Both the position numbers and the translations under genes were made by a program. A stretch of DNA of 64,000 nucleotides from Mesorhizobium sp. LHD-90 (GTDB taxonomy: Bacteria; Pseudomonadota; Alphaproteobacteria; Rhizobiales; Rhizobiaceae): positions 114,221 to 178,220 of the forward strand of contig NZ_JAVFVV010000014.1 of assembly GCF_030929505.1 (NCBI RefSeq). Reading direction: 5' to 3'. Positions 51,757 to 60,359 of this stretch are shown here, one piece after another (position 1 is the first letter of the stretch; each line of letters opens with the position of its first letter). Below the pieces are notes generated by a model. That model was not told where the DNA came from. It searched no databases and was given only the letters and a program-made list of their open reading frames with translations.

Positions 51757-52956
51757 ATGTCTGCGATTTCTGCGAGCGCGGCGCCCAAACGACGCACTTT
51801 TGGTGAACTTCTGACAAGCGATCTACGGGCGCTGCCAGTCGTCGTCGCTCTGATTGTCCTCTGGGTCTTCTTCGCACTTCAGAACGATGTGTTTCTGACG
51901 CCTCGCAATCTCTCAAACCTGCTGCAGCAATCCACCGTCGTTGGCATGATGGCGCTCGGATTGATGTTCGTGCTTCTGGTGAAAGAAATCGACCTTTCGG
52001 TCGCCGCAATTCACGGTGTAACGGCTGTACTGGGCGCGAAGCTCATCGTGGAGTACGGCGTTTCAGCGTGGATAGCATTGCCGGTTTCGATCCTGATCGG
52101 CGCTGCCATCGGCACTTGTTCCGCCCGGTGGGTAAACTGGGTGGGCGTTCCGTCTTTCGTTGTGACGCTGGGCCTTGGCTTGGCGCTGAACGGTATTCAG
52201 CTTTTGCTTCTGCCTGCGACCGCGCGCTATGGATTGATGGGCACCGGGGTGGAACTGATCGCGCAGACCACAATTTCGGGTTTGTATGCCTGGCTCGCCT
52301 GGGCGGTGGGCATGGGCATGCTTGGCGTGCTGATCCTCTCTGGCGTCGAGCGGCGTCGGAAGGCGGGGCTCGAAGTCTCGACAATGAATTCGGTGATTGT
52401 ACCGCTTTGCGCCGCAGGTGCACTTGGTGCTGTTGCAGTGCTGGTATTGAATGCCAATCAGGGAATTCCGCTGCCGGTGCTGATCTTTGCCGCTATGCTC
52501 GGCATTGGCGGCTACACCCTTAAGGAGACGCGCTTTGGTCTCTATCTTTACGCTGTAGGCAACAACGATGAAGCCGCGCGCCGCGCTGGCATCAAGGTGC
52601 CGCGAATCCGCATGGCGGCGTTCGCCATAGCTGGGGGAGTGGCCGCGATCGCCGGTATCATCGCGTCCTCGCGAACGCTGGGCGTTGGCGTGTTTTCTGG
52701 CGGAGGCGTCGGCGGCGGTACACTGCTTCTGGAATCAATCGCGGCAGCCGTCATTGGCGGGGTAAGCTTGTTTGGCGGGCGCGGCGCCATCCATGCCGCA
52801 TTGCTGGGCGCGCTTGTGATTGGCACCGTGCAAAATGGCCTCAACCTCATGGGTGTGGAAAACGAGGTTCGCCTTATCGTGACGGGACTATTGCTTGTGC
52901 TTGCTGTGTCGATCGACAAGCTCATCGAGAAGCTGACCGGTCAGCAATCCTTCTAG
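51757..52956 (+). CDS. Sugar ABC transporter permease (FrcC/XylH-like)
   Basis: A 399-residue inner-membrane permease with about ten helices, including the RbsC-type DLSVAAIHGVTAVLGAKL helix and the coupling block GLYLYAVGNNDEAARRAGIKVPRIR. It is longer than the RbsC-type proteins encoded at 33-35 kb, as in XylH/FrcC. It ends about 105 bases before the RpiR-type gene, so co-transcription with it from the transporter promoter is possible in addition to that gene's own site. Confidence 0.88.
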   Translation: MSAISASAAPKRRTFGELLTSDLRALPVVVALIVLWVFFALQNDVFLTPRNLSNLLQQSTVVGMMALGLMFVLLVKEIDLSVAAIHGVTAVLGAKLIVEYGVSAWIALPVSILIGAAIGTCSARWVNWVGVPSFVVTLGLGLALNGIQLLLLPATARYGLMGTGVELIAQTTISGLYAWLAWAVGMGMLGVLILSGVERRRKAGLEVSTMNSVIVPLCAAGALGAVAVLVLNANQGIPLPVLIFAAMLGIGGYTLKETRFGLYLYAVGNNDEAARRAGIKVPRIRMAAFAIAGGVAAIAGIIASSRTLGVGVFSGGGVGGGTLLLESIAAAVIGGVSLFGGRGAIHAALLGALVIGTVQNGLNLMGVENEVRLIVTGLLLVLAVSIDKLIEKLTGQQSF

Positions 52957-53033
52957 GGCGGGAGGCCAGGGAGAATGCACCGTGCGGAGCGAACCAAGCA
53001 CGGTTGCCAGTTCGCAAAAGTTTGGCGCAAAAT

Positions 53034-53047
53034 GCAACGAACATTGC
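53034..53047. promoter_or_regulatory. GCAA-N6-TTGC palindrome, before rpiR-type gene
   Basis: GCAACGAACATTGC lies 14 bases before the ATG at 53061, next to further GCAAAA half-sites. Its reverse strand shares the TTTCGCAATG block with the iolD/iolG site. At this position the bound regulator would block its own transcription or translation start, which suggests autorepression. Confidence 0.65.
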
Positions 53048-53060
53048 GAAAGGCCTAAAA

Positions 53061-53951
53061 ATGACAGAAGCCGGACCGCCGCGTGACTATGAAGAGTTGA
53101 TACGTGTCATCCACGACCGCTTCGAGGACATGAGCAAGTCCTATCAGAAGATTTCGGTCTATCTGACGCAGAACCCGAACGACGTTGCGGTGTTGTCGGT
53201 CAACGCCATCGCGGAACGTTGTGGCGTCCACGCCTCGAGTTTCGTGCGCTATGGCCAATTTCTGGGTTATGATGGGTTCAAGGAACTCCAGGGCCTCTTC
53301 CAGAAGCGCTTGTCCACGACGGCTCCCGGCTTCGAGGCCAGGAAGAGGGCGCTTGAAGAAGAACTCGGCACACGCACTGACAGGAGCGAACTCGGTTTTC
53401 TCCGGGATCTGGTCGTGCGTGACCTCGCCTCGCTTCAAGAGTTGCTGTCGCAGACTCCTGCCGAGGATATGGCGCGAGCCGTCGATCTCCTGGAGCACAG
53501 TGACACGGTCTATCTCATCGGGCAGCTTCGCTCGGCACCAGTCGTCGACTTGCTTCGCTACGTGCTCACGATGCTCGGCAAGAGGTGCATTCTTCTGGAC
53601 CCCAGTGGGGGGCTCGCAACCTACATGGCGCGCACGGCAACTCCGAAAGACGTGCTGGTAGCTGTGTCGTTCCGGTTCTACGCCACCGAAGTGGTGAACG
53701 TCGTTGAACAGGCGGCGGCCAAGGGAATTCCCATAGTCGCGATCTCAGATAGCACGTTGTCCCCGCTTGCGAAGTCAGCAGCAGTGCTGTTTGCAGTACC
53801 GGAGCACGAGTACACGTTCTCGCGTTCGCTCGCCGCGCCGATGTGCCTCGCCCAAGCGTTGACCGTGGCGCTCGCGAGCCGGCTCCAAGGTAGCCCGAAC
53901 GATCCCCGCATACCGACGGTCACTGCCCCAGGCAAGCGGCCTGCGCCTTGA
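53061..53951 (+). CDS. MurR/RpiR-family transcriptional regulator, likely IolR
   Basis: A 296-residue regulator. Residues about 12-90 are an HTH_6 domain (SKSYQKISVYLTQNPNDVAVLSVNAIAERCGVHASSFVRYGQFLGYDG region). Residues about 140-275 are a SIS domain (VYLIGQLRSAPVVDLLRYVL, DVLVAVSFRFYATEVVNVVEQA, VVAISDSTLSPL) that senses a phosphosugar or related ligand. In Sinorhizobium, inositol genes are repressed by an RpiR-type IolR, so the same job is likely here. The start is ATG 53061; the upstream in-frame TTG at 53004 would read through the palindrome and is rejected. Confidence 0.85.
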   Translation: MTEAGPPRDYEELIRVIHDRFEDMSKSYQKISVYLTQNPNDVAVLSVNAIAERCGVHASSFVRYGQFLGYDGFKELQGLFQKRLSTTAPGFEARKRALEEELGTRTDRSELGFLRDLVVRDLASLQELLSQTPAEDMARAVDLLEHSDTVYLIGQLRSAPVVDLLRYVLTMLGKRCILLDPSGGLATYMARTATPKDVLVAVSFRFYATEVVNVVEQAAAKGIPIVAISDSTLSPLAKSAAVLFAVPEHEYTFSRSLAAPMCLAQALTVALASRLQGSPNDPRIPTVTAPGKRPAP

Positions 53952-54037
53952 CGTTTGTCGTCTTAAAGGCTTGTGAGTCCTGTCATCTCCGTTCTCCGCA
54001 ATCGGCGTCTCCCCGACAAAGGCCGGGGAGCAAATGG

Positions 54038-55381
54038 TGTCCGACCCTGATAGATAGGTAACAGAATGGACCGGAAGCATGGGGGACAGTTTTCTTGTCC
54101 GCCGGGAGGACCGGCGATAGGATGGCGAGAGACTTGTGTCATGGACGAGCGGCTTTTGTTTGTTGCGGCGTGTCTTGAGGATGAGGAGACGATGACGGGG
54201 CTGTGCGAGCGGTTCGGGGTATCGCGCAAGACGGGCTACAAGTGGCTCGGGCGCTACCGGGAGCTTGGCCCCGAGGGCCTGCGCGACCTGCCGCGGGCGC
54301 CGCTCACGCACGGTCGGGCGACGCCGGCGGCGGTTGTCGAGCGGATCGTGGCGGAGAAGGAGGCGCATCCGCTGTGGGGTCCCAAGAAGATCGTGGCGCG
54401 GCTTGCGCGGGTTGAGGCCGGCATAATCTGGCCGTCGGCCTCGACGGCGGGCGCCATCCTGCAGCGGCATGGGCTGGTTGGGCGGCGGCGGGCCCGCTGG
54501 AAGGGAGCTGGCAACGGCCCCTGGCCGCAGCCGGAGGCGCCGAACGCGGTGTGGACGGGTGACCACAAGGGCTGGTTCCGCACCCGTGATGGCTGGCGCT
54601 GCGAGCCGCTGACGGTGATGGACGCCAAAAGCCGCTTTCTTCTGGCGCTGGAGGCGACCGGCTCGACCGGCGAGACGGAGGCCTGGCCGGTGTTCGAGCG
54701 GCTGTTTTGCGAGCATGGGCTGCCGGACCGCATCCGCAGCGACAACGGCCCGCCCTTCGCGGCAAGCGGCGTCACCGGGCTGACGCCACTGTCGCTGCGC
54801 TTCATCAGGCTGGGGATTGTGCTGGAGCGCATCGACCCGGGCAAGGCTTCGACAAACGCTCAGCCGCAGCAGAACGGCGGTCACGAGCGCTTCCACCTGA
54901 CCATGCTGCCGCTGGCCATGGCGCCGGCGGCCGACCAGGCGGCGCAGGCCGAAGTCTTCGACGCGTTCCGCCACGAGTACAATGAAGAGCGGCCGCACGA
55001 GGCGCTGGGCATGGACACGCCGGCCGACCACTATCGCCCGTCGACACGGCAAATGCCGGCCAGACCGCCCGAGCCCGACTATCCGGCCGAGGCGGCGGCG
55101 CGCAAGGTGCGCCACAACGGCGCCGTCAAATGGCGGCGCGCAGAGATTTACGTCTCGGCGACGCTCAGCGGCGAGCCGGTCGCCATCGAGGAGACCGAGG
55201 CCGGCGAATGGGCGATGCGCTTCCACGCTCATCGCCTCGGCGTCATCGACGAGAAGCGCCGCAGGCTGGTCCGCAAAACCGCCTTGCAACCCAAACCAGC
55301 CGGCGCTTTTGCGGACCAGCAACGGGGAGAACTGGAACCCATGTATCCGGTTCAATCTGTTACCCATCTATCCGCTGGACA
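54038..55381 (+). mobile_element. IS481-family insertion sequence, apparently intact
   Basis: The ends are imperfect inverted repeats: TGTCCGACCC..GATAGATAGGTAACAGA at 54038, matched by TGTCCAGCGGATAGATGGGTAACAGA read inward from 55381. The target appears duplicated as ATGG (54034-54037 and 55382-55385). It encloses one full-length transposase gene. This is the only insertion sequence in the window that looks able to move. It sits between the rpiR-type regulator gene and the esterase gene. Confidence 0.8.
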
Positions 55382-55394
55382 ATGGCAGGTTTGA
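54141..55394 (+). CDS. IS481-family transposase
   Basis: A 417-residue integrase-core transposase. It has an N-terminal helix-turn-helix (LCERFGVSRKTGYKWLGRY), a second HTH-like region, then the catalytic DDE core: WTGDHKG with the first Asp, RSDNGPPF with the second Asp, and the PQQNGGHERFH block with Glu. The rve-type C-terminal domain continues YNEERPHEALGMDTPADHY. No frameshift or stop is present. The ATG at 54141 is preferred over 54066, since the latter lies in the end repeat region. Confidence 0.92.
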   Translation: MDERLLFVAACLEDEETMTGLCERFGVSRKTGYKWLGRYRELGPEGLRDLPRAPLTHGRATPAAVVERIVAEKEAHPLWGPKKIVARLARVEAGIIWPSASTAGAILQRHGLVGRRRARWKGAGNGPWPQPEAPNAVWTGDHKGWFRTRDGWRCEPLTVMDAKSRFLLALEATGSTGETEAWPVFERLFCEHGLPDRIRSDNGPPFAASGVTGLTPLSLRFIRLGIVLERIDPGKASTNAQPQQNGGHERFHLTMLPLAMAPAADQAAQAEVFDAFRHEYNEERPHEALGMDTPADHYRPSTRQMPARPPEPDYPAEAAARKVRHNGAVKWRRAEIYVSATLSGEPVAIEETEAGEWAMRFHAHRLGVIDEKRRRLVRKTALQPKPAGAFADQQRGELEPMYPVQSVTHLSAGQWQV

Positions 55395-55597
55395 GGTTTG
55401 GTCGAGCTCAGGCAGCCTTGCGCTGCTGCATCCTCAGTTTCCACGCCGGTAAACCCCGCGCGCTCCGCGAGCATGGCGGTGGTGACGCGGCGGCGCGAAC
55501 TGCCGCGTCAGCCCACCGATATCCACCTCAATCGCGGACGGCGCCGCGTCTCCTGGCAGAGCGAGGCGGGCTAAACCTTCTCGCGTGTGCAGTAGCC

Positions 55598-56914
55598 TCA
55601 TTTTCGCTGCTCAAATAACCACGCTCGCACGCCCGGAATCGCATAGGCGATCGGCCAAGTCCAGACATGGCCCGACCCGCCGCCGGCGTTCACGCCTTCT
55701 GGGATGACCGTGCCTTCTCGGAAGGCGGCATAGAAAACGTTGCTGTCCGACCCGTCATTCAGCATCGTTTCGACCGCGTTTTGGAAGGCGGCGGCGTCCG
55801 AGCGCCCATCCCACACTGCGTGTGTCACTTCGGCGCCGTTCTGTTCCAGAACCTGGGCGATGGCGTTCATGCCGGGATATGCCTTGGCGTCGTCCTGCGA
55901 GACGATGATCCAGAGCTTCTTGTTCGCCAACGGCGCCACCTGCGCCGCGTCCCACTGGCCAGCCACCAGAAGCGAGGCGGCGAAGAAATCGGGATACTTG
56001 ATGTTGAGTGCGATGGAAGCCATGCAGCCGCCCGATTGGCCCGTCGTGTAGAGGCGACCTTCATCGATGCTGTAACGTGTCGTCAGGTCCCGGATCAGGC
56101 GGACGGTGACCTCCGGATAGTCGCTGATCTGCGACGCGTCGTTTGCGATGGCGACGGGATACTGCGGCGCGAGCACAAAGGCCGGATGCTTTTCCTGATC
56201 CTCGGGGCTCGCGAAGGACACCGCGCCCAGCCCCTGTTGCAGCGTGCGCAGCGGGTTGGTGCCGGTCACGCCGGCGTCGTGCATGAACAGGACCAGCGGA
56301 TAGGATTTCGACTGGTCGTAATCTTTGGGCACATAGAGGTTGTAGGTGAGGAGAAGGCCGGTGTCCGGATCGGTGAACCTGAACTGCTGGAAATCGTCGA
56401 CGATCAGGTTCGTCTGCCGCGTGTTGATGATGGCGGTCTCCGTTGGCGCATAGGTCGCGCCGGAAACCGCGTGCACCGGGGCGACCTGCGAAACCACGAC
56501 CGTCGCCGGCTTCTCCACATCGGGCGCGTAGGTCACGGCGCCGTCGTCCTCGGGATCGAGTTCGAGGACGACGAAGCGCCCGTCGCGCTCCTCGGCGGCC
56601 TTTTCAGCATGATCGTTGGCATAGGCCCGCATGACTGTCCGGCCGGCAACGGTCCAGGCGTTCGCGTCAACCATGCCGCTTCCGATCGGGGCGTCATATT
56701 CAACGATTGCCGCGGTGGTGCGCTGGCTGCGCCCGAACACTTCCGTGACGGCCGTGACGGATTTGATGTCCTCGCCATGGAAGACAGTGGAGTTGATAGC
56801 CTGCGCGCCGCCAGGGGTGGGACCGGACTGCGCCCGCGCCGTCGCGGGCATCAGGGTCATGGCGCCGGCCGCCGCGAAAGGGGCCATAGCAAGTAAATCA
56901 CGGCGTGAGGGCAT
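55598..56914 (-). CDS. Tat-exported alpha/beta-hydrolase, esterase-like
   Basis: A 438-residue protein. The Tat signal (SRRDLLAMAPFAAAGAMTLM) ends near ARA|QSG. Residues about 50-200 form an immunoglobulin-like N-terminal domain as in EstA/depolymerase-type esterases (VTEVFGRSQRTTAAIVEYD). The hydrolase domain follows with YNLYVPKDYD, PLVLFMHDAG (oxyanion region), the nucleophile in TTGQSGGCMAS, the acid near IIVSQDD and His in GHVWTW near the C-terminus. Related to feruloyl-esterase/PHB-depolymerase-like proteins. Substrate unknown. The ATG 56914 has AAGGAGA upstream. It is flanked by transposon debris on both sides, so it may have arrived by transfer. Confidence 0.8.
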   Translation of the reverse strand: MPSRRDLLAMAPFAAAGAMTLMPATARAQSGPTPGGAQAINSTVFHGEDIKSVTAVTEVFGRSQRTTAAIVEYDAPIGSGMVDANAWTVAGRTVMRAYANDHAEKAAEERDGRFVVLELDPEDDGAVTYAPDVEKPATVVVSQVAPVHAVSGATYAPTETAIINTRQTNLIVDDFQQFRFTDPDTGLLLTYNLYVPKDYDQSKSYPLVLFMHDAGVTGTNPLRTLQQGLGAVSFASPEDQEKHPAFVLAPQYPVAIANDASQISDYPEVTVRLIRDLTTRYSIDEGRLYTTGQSGGCMASIALNIKYPDFFAASLLVAGQWDAAQVAPLANKKLWIIVSQDDAKAYPGMNAIAQVLEQNGAEVTHAVWDGRSDAAAFQNAVETMLNDGSDSNVFYAAFREGTVIPEGVNAGGGSGHVWTWPIAYAIPGVRAWLFEQRK

Positions 56915-57290
56915 GGCTTCGTCTCCTTCAATTCTTGCGTCCTTCATGACTTCGAGCACCGCGATGACCGCAGCGGTAACCGCATCGGCCGCGCAGTTCG
57001 CATAGAACGATTGCGCACATCAAAGGCAAAGCGGTCGTAGCTTGCCATATCGGGCATTTACTTGACGGCGCCATCGCCCTACGCGATGCCACAGCAGCGA
57101 TAGCTACCCTTCCCCATGATCTCGCGCGGGTTGATTGCGCCGACGAGGTCGAGCGTACTTTGCCTGGAAACTTAGAGCGCCTCCTGTACCGGCCGCAACA
57201 GCAACGGCCGCCGCCCCGCCGACATAGGCCGCGCCGTCGGCAGCCGCGAACGTGCGCGGCTGCCGACGGCGAGGATCGATCGGCGGGCCG
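56915..57290. other. 376-base gap with long perfect hairpin
   Basis: No convincing gene. The hairpin at 57233-57270 (separate entry) lies just beyond the stop of the scpB fragment. The remaining bases are high in G+C, with no recognised feature. Confidence 0.4.
57233..57270 (-). terminator. 16-bp perfect stem-loop beyond scpB fragment
   Basis: GCCGTCGGCAGCCGCG (57233-57248) pairs exactly with CGCGGCTGCCGACGGC (57255-57270) around a six-base loop. It begins 21 bases past the stop of the scpB fragment on the minus strand. No T-run follows, so it is a strong hairpin but not a standard terminator; a Rho-supported end or transcript stabiliser is possible. Confidence 0.6.
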
Positions 57291-57479
57291 CTAGTCCTCG
57301 ATCTCGGCGGCTTCCTCGTGGCTGCCGGAAAAGTCGGGCACAATGTCGCCCGCCAGCAGCTTCTCCTTCGACAGCAGGCCGGCGTCTTCGAGCGCCTCGA
57401 AATCCGGCAAATCCCGCTGCGTGGCGAGGCCGAACTCCAGCAGGAAGTCTTTGGTGGTGACATAGGTGTAGGCGTCACG
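57291..57479 (-). pseudogene. scpB C-terminal fragment
   Basis: About 63 codons encode the end of segregation and condensation protein B: AYTYVTTKDFLLEFGLATQRDLPDFEALEDAGLLSK-type sequence, then an acidic tail ending in EIED. ScpB is part of the chromosome-condensing SMC complex; only its winged-helix end remains, with no start. It joins foreign sequence just before the Tn3 fragment. A full copy must exist elsewhere, so this is debris, perhaps from a duplicate carried on an accessory replicon. Confidence 0.75.
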
Positions 57480-57524
57480 ACACGAAAGTGATGAATCTGT
57501 CCGACCTTTGAGAACATAGGGTGA

Positions 57525-57966
57525 TCAGGCTGCCAGCATAGATGTTTCGCGTCGCAGTGGCCTGAGGTCGAGGTTGTCTGTCGGGGTCCAGATGTAATCG
57601 CCGGTCAGGCTGATGTGCTGCCATCCGAGCGGGGTGATGTGTTTGATCACGTCCGGCGGTGTGGTGACGCCTTCCCGGTTGAGTTCGGCGAACGCCGGTT
57701 CGAGATAGAGCGTGTTCCAATAGACGATGGCGTTGATCAGCAGGTTCAGTCCGGACGCCCGATAGTACTGGCTCTCGAAGGTTCTGTCCCGCAGCTCTCC
57801 GAGCCGATTGAAAAACAGCGCGCGAGCCAGGGTATTTTGGGCCTCGCTCTTGTTGAGTCCGGCGGTCGCGTTCCTGCGCATTTCCGGGTTCTGCCACCAT
57901 TGGGGCAGGAAGATGGACCTATTGATGCATCCGATGTCGCGCAGCGCGAGCGCCAGTCCGTTTTGA
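57525..57966 (-). pseudogene. Tn3-family transposase C-terminal fragment
   Basis: The minus strand encodes the end of a Tn3-type TnpA: GLALALRDIGCINRSIFLPQWW, MRRNATAGLNKSEAQNTLARALFFNRLGELRDR, YYRASGLNLLINAIVYWNTLYLEPA and a C-terminal GWQHISLTGDYIW. This is under a fifth of the roughly 1000-residue protein. The catalytic Asp residues are missing, and the left part is cut by the ISL3-type fragment at about 57966. No 38-base end repeat was identified beside it. Confidence 0.85.
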
Positions 57967-58067
57967 CGCGGGAAGGCCAGATCACCAAGCTCAAACTCAT
58001 CAAGCGGCAAATGTACGGCCGCGCCAAGATTGATCTGCTCCAGGCGCGCCTCGTCGGTGCAACTTAG
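57967..58067 (+). pseudogene. ISL3-type transposase C-terminal end
   Basis: A short plus-strand stretch reads REGQITKLKLIKRQMYGRAKI and DLLQARLVGAT, then a stop. This is the typical C-terminus of ISL3-family transposases (the RLKxLKRQMYGR pattern). Everything upstream is lost to the Tn3 fragment on the other strand. Confidence 0.65.
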
Positions 58068-58106
58068 GCTGTGGCCGCAGCGAGAGTGCGTCAGAGCCCC
58101 TTTTGC

Positions 58107-58667
58107 ATGAAAAACCAGGGTCCCGATTCAGTGGTGATTGACATCGATACCGACAGTTTCTGGATCGACGGATATTTTGAAGAGACCAAGATGGCGCGCG
58201 TTTGCACGGGAGCCCGCGCCGAGGCGAAGTTGATGGGCTACTCAACGCCGATCATCGGGCACGTCAATACGGTCACCCGGGGCTTAAGCGTTTCCAATGC
58301 AACCGCCGGCGCGCAGGGACCGCCGAATGTGGATCCGATCTATACTTGGGTGCGGCTGGCGCAGCGCGTTCCGGTGCGCATCGCCATCGACGAAGTGCCG
58401 CCCGGCGTGCCGCTTGTGTCCGGCATGACCGCAACCGTGACGATCCGGGACAGCTCCGCCACCGATCATTCTACCTGGTTCGACAGCGCGCGTGCGAGCC
58501 TGTTCAACGTGCTCGACGGTCCCTCGGCACAGCCTGACTGTATTTCCGCTGCCACGACCGACGGTGAACCTGCGCAGTCGATACCGGCATGGGAGGCACA
58601 AGCGACCCCTGCGCCGGAACAGATCAATCCCGGCCTGGCTATCGGCATACAGGCGTCGCCTCGTTAA
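58107..58667 (+). pseudogene. Efflux membrane-fusion protein, C-terminal part (AaeA-like)
   Basis: The reading frame carries only the second beta-barrel half of an HlyD/AaeA-type adaptor. It begins SVVIDIDTDSFWIDGYFEETKMARV, continues GHVNTVTRG and YTWVRLAQRVPVRIAIDEVPPGV, and has a variable tail of about 50 residues. The lipoyl domain, alpha-hairpin and membrane anchor are missing; the break coincides with the ISL3-type fragment. The ATG at 58107 is probably not a real start. It belonged to an aromatic-acid or drug efflux pump. Confidence 0.8.
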
Positions 58668-58677
58668 AATTAATCCC

Positions 58678-58930
58678 ACGCTGGACGCGGCGAACGGCTC
58701 GTCCACAACAACCGGCGGCCTGGCTGGCTGAACCGCACTGGGCTATTGAGCAGCGGCAGTCGGCTCAGTTCGAGACAACGCAGCACCGCGCCCATGGTCG
58801 ACACCGGCCCCCCGATCCGTGGGTCGATGGCCGGACTTGAAAGTCGCTGGCGCCGCAGCGCCTCGATCTCGGCTTCGTCCGCGCCGTCGAGCCGCGGTGG
58901 TCTTCCATGCGTTCGAGACGAGCGGTCCTG
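58678..58930 (-). pseudogene. IS481-type transposase N-terminal fragment, degraded
   Basis: The minus-strand frame encodes ADEAEIEALRRQRLSSPAI, then PVSTMGAVLRCLELSRLPLL, which matches the helix-turn-helix start of IS481-type transposases, but loses resemblance after about 45 residues. No initiator fits. It is a third IS481-type trace in the window, unrelated in sequence to the intact copy at 54038. Confidence 0.5.
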
Positions 58931-59153
58931 AAGCCCGGCCCCGCCATCCGGCCGCCTGTGGTCACATCATTTGCGGACCGTCCGGTCATCGATTGTCGAA
59001 GCCAATCCCACGGCCGCCCTTTGTCCACCCAGGTTCCAGGCGCTCGACGATCAGCATTCGGCGGTACGACGTAGTTTTGGCATTCTCATGCGCGTCCATC
59101 CGGAACTCCACGGCGAGGTTAGGGACGACGGTCGAGGCTCAATTGACCTGTCC
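58931..59153. other. Short gap after the transposon mosaic
   Basis: No gene seen. The region separates the fragment mosaic from the DUF1173 gene, which ends at 59154. It probably contains the right border of the rearranged segment. Confidence 0.35.
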
Positions 59154-60359
59154 TCACCGATCCGTCAGAGATGGCATTTCCCCGTCTACTACCCGCCACG
59201 TCCACGCGTCGATTTCCGGCCGCGATGAGATGAGCTCTTCAAGCGCTTCCTCGTAGTATCGGTCCGCTGATGGCGGAATAATATAGAGCGCGAGCGGATG
59301 TGACGGACGCTGCAACATCGCTGCTGCACTCGGCCGCTCTGCAAGCAAGCTGTAGCGTAAGCCCTTCACGCTTCGTGCGTTCAACTTGGCGAGTGAATCG
59401 ACCAATTTCTTTTCGTAGATGGAGTCGTATGGGATCCAGTTCTCTGAAACCACCATCAGCGCCATTTCCTCGACAACCGCCAGCCCGGCAAGGGTGAGAC
59501 CAAAGGTGGCGATAGCGATCAAGTGGGAGTCCTGGTTCGCGCTCCAGAGTGCCATTTCATTCTCGAAACGGACCTGAAGCCGACGATAAAGAATTTCGTC
59601 GAGCAAGAACGGGAAGTCCGGCACGTGCTTGATGATCAAACGGTGGCCGTTGCGCGCTGGCGCGATATCCTTGACCTCGCCGACGAGGATCATCAGCTTC
59701 CTCGGCCCGATCCTCGACGGCAACGCGGGCGCAAGCGCCGTCACGCGCCGTTGCTCGATCGCAGCCTTGTCCGCAGAGCGAAACGGTTCCGGTGCGAACA
59801 GCACGTCGCTCAGCATTCCCCCTTTCACCGTCATGTGGCGGGCCGCCTCGATCAGGTGCCAGCGAACATTCCACCAATGGCGTTTGCCGGCCCATCGCGC
59901 AGTCCAGGCCGTCAGCTCGGCCTGGTGCCAAAGATAGTGAAGAAGGCTGCGCAGCGACAGTTTCTTCGCCTCGCCGACCACGCCGTCCGAACCTCCCACG
60001 CCGGGAACAAGAGCTGTGCGCGCAGCCACCTTTGTCAGGCTGAACCCAACCTTGAGCGCGGACAGTCCGCTTTCGGGGTCAATCTGGATCGCGTTGCCCA
60101 TCAACACGCCGAGACCGGACAATTCGTCCGGCGGCTCGTAGGACGGGCAGGCTGGATCGTGCCCGCCCCCTGACAGCGGCATACGCTTGACAATGTACTG
60201 GTCGCCCACCTGGGCGATGTACATCGAAAGCCCGGCTTCCGTGCATAGGCAGAGCGGACGCACCCGTTTGCGGTAAGCGTCCGCTAACGCGTCCTGCAGA
60301 TCCGACGCCGTCTCCTTGATCACCCGGTCCGCAAGTTTGAAATGTCGCATCGCCTCCAT
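59154..60359 (-). CDS. DUF1173-family protein
   Basis: A 401-residue protein of the DUF1173 family, common on plasmids and integrative elements of alpha- and beta-proteobacteria. The N-terminal quarter has a Cys/His-bearing segment (RPLCLCTEAGLSMYIAQ, GGGHDPACPSYEP), which may bind metal. The middle has LRSLLHYLWHQAELTAWTARWAGKRHWWNVRWHLIEAA, and the C-terminus has ALYIIPP. The function is unknown. It is transcribed away from the DUF932 gene. Start ATG at 60359; an ATG three codons later is also possible. Confidence 0.85.
   Translation of the reverse strand: MEAMRHFKLADRVIKETASDLQDALADAYRKRVRPLCLCTEAGLSMYIAQVGDQYIVKRMPLSGGGHDPACPSYEPPDELSGLGVLMGNAIQIDPESGLSALKVGFSLTKVAARTALVPGVGGSDGVVGEAKKLSLRSLLHYLWHQAELTAWTARWAGKRHWWNVRWHLIEAARHMTVKGGMLSDVLFAPEPFRSADKAAIEQRRVTALAPALPSRIGPRKLMILVGEVKDIAPARNGHRLIIKHVPDFPFLLDEILYRRLQVRFENEMALWSANQDSHLIAIATFGLTLAGLAVVEEMALMVVSENWIPYDSIYEKKLVDSLAKLNARSVKGLRYSLLAERPSAAAMLQRPSHPLALYIIPPSADRYYEEALEELISSRPEIDAWTWRVVDGEMPSLTDR

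Noticed and set aside
53775..55367. 530-codon minus-strand frame across the IS481-type element
   Set aside because: The plus strand encodes a complete transposase; the minus reading is Arg/Pro/His-rich and crosses the element border.
57104..57517. 137-codon minus-strand frame over the scpB fragment
   Set aside because: The adjacent frame gives the recognisable ScpB C-terminus; this one gives Ser/Arg/Cys-rich noise.
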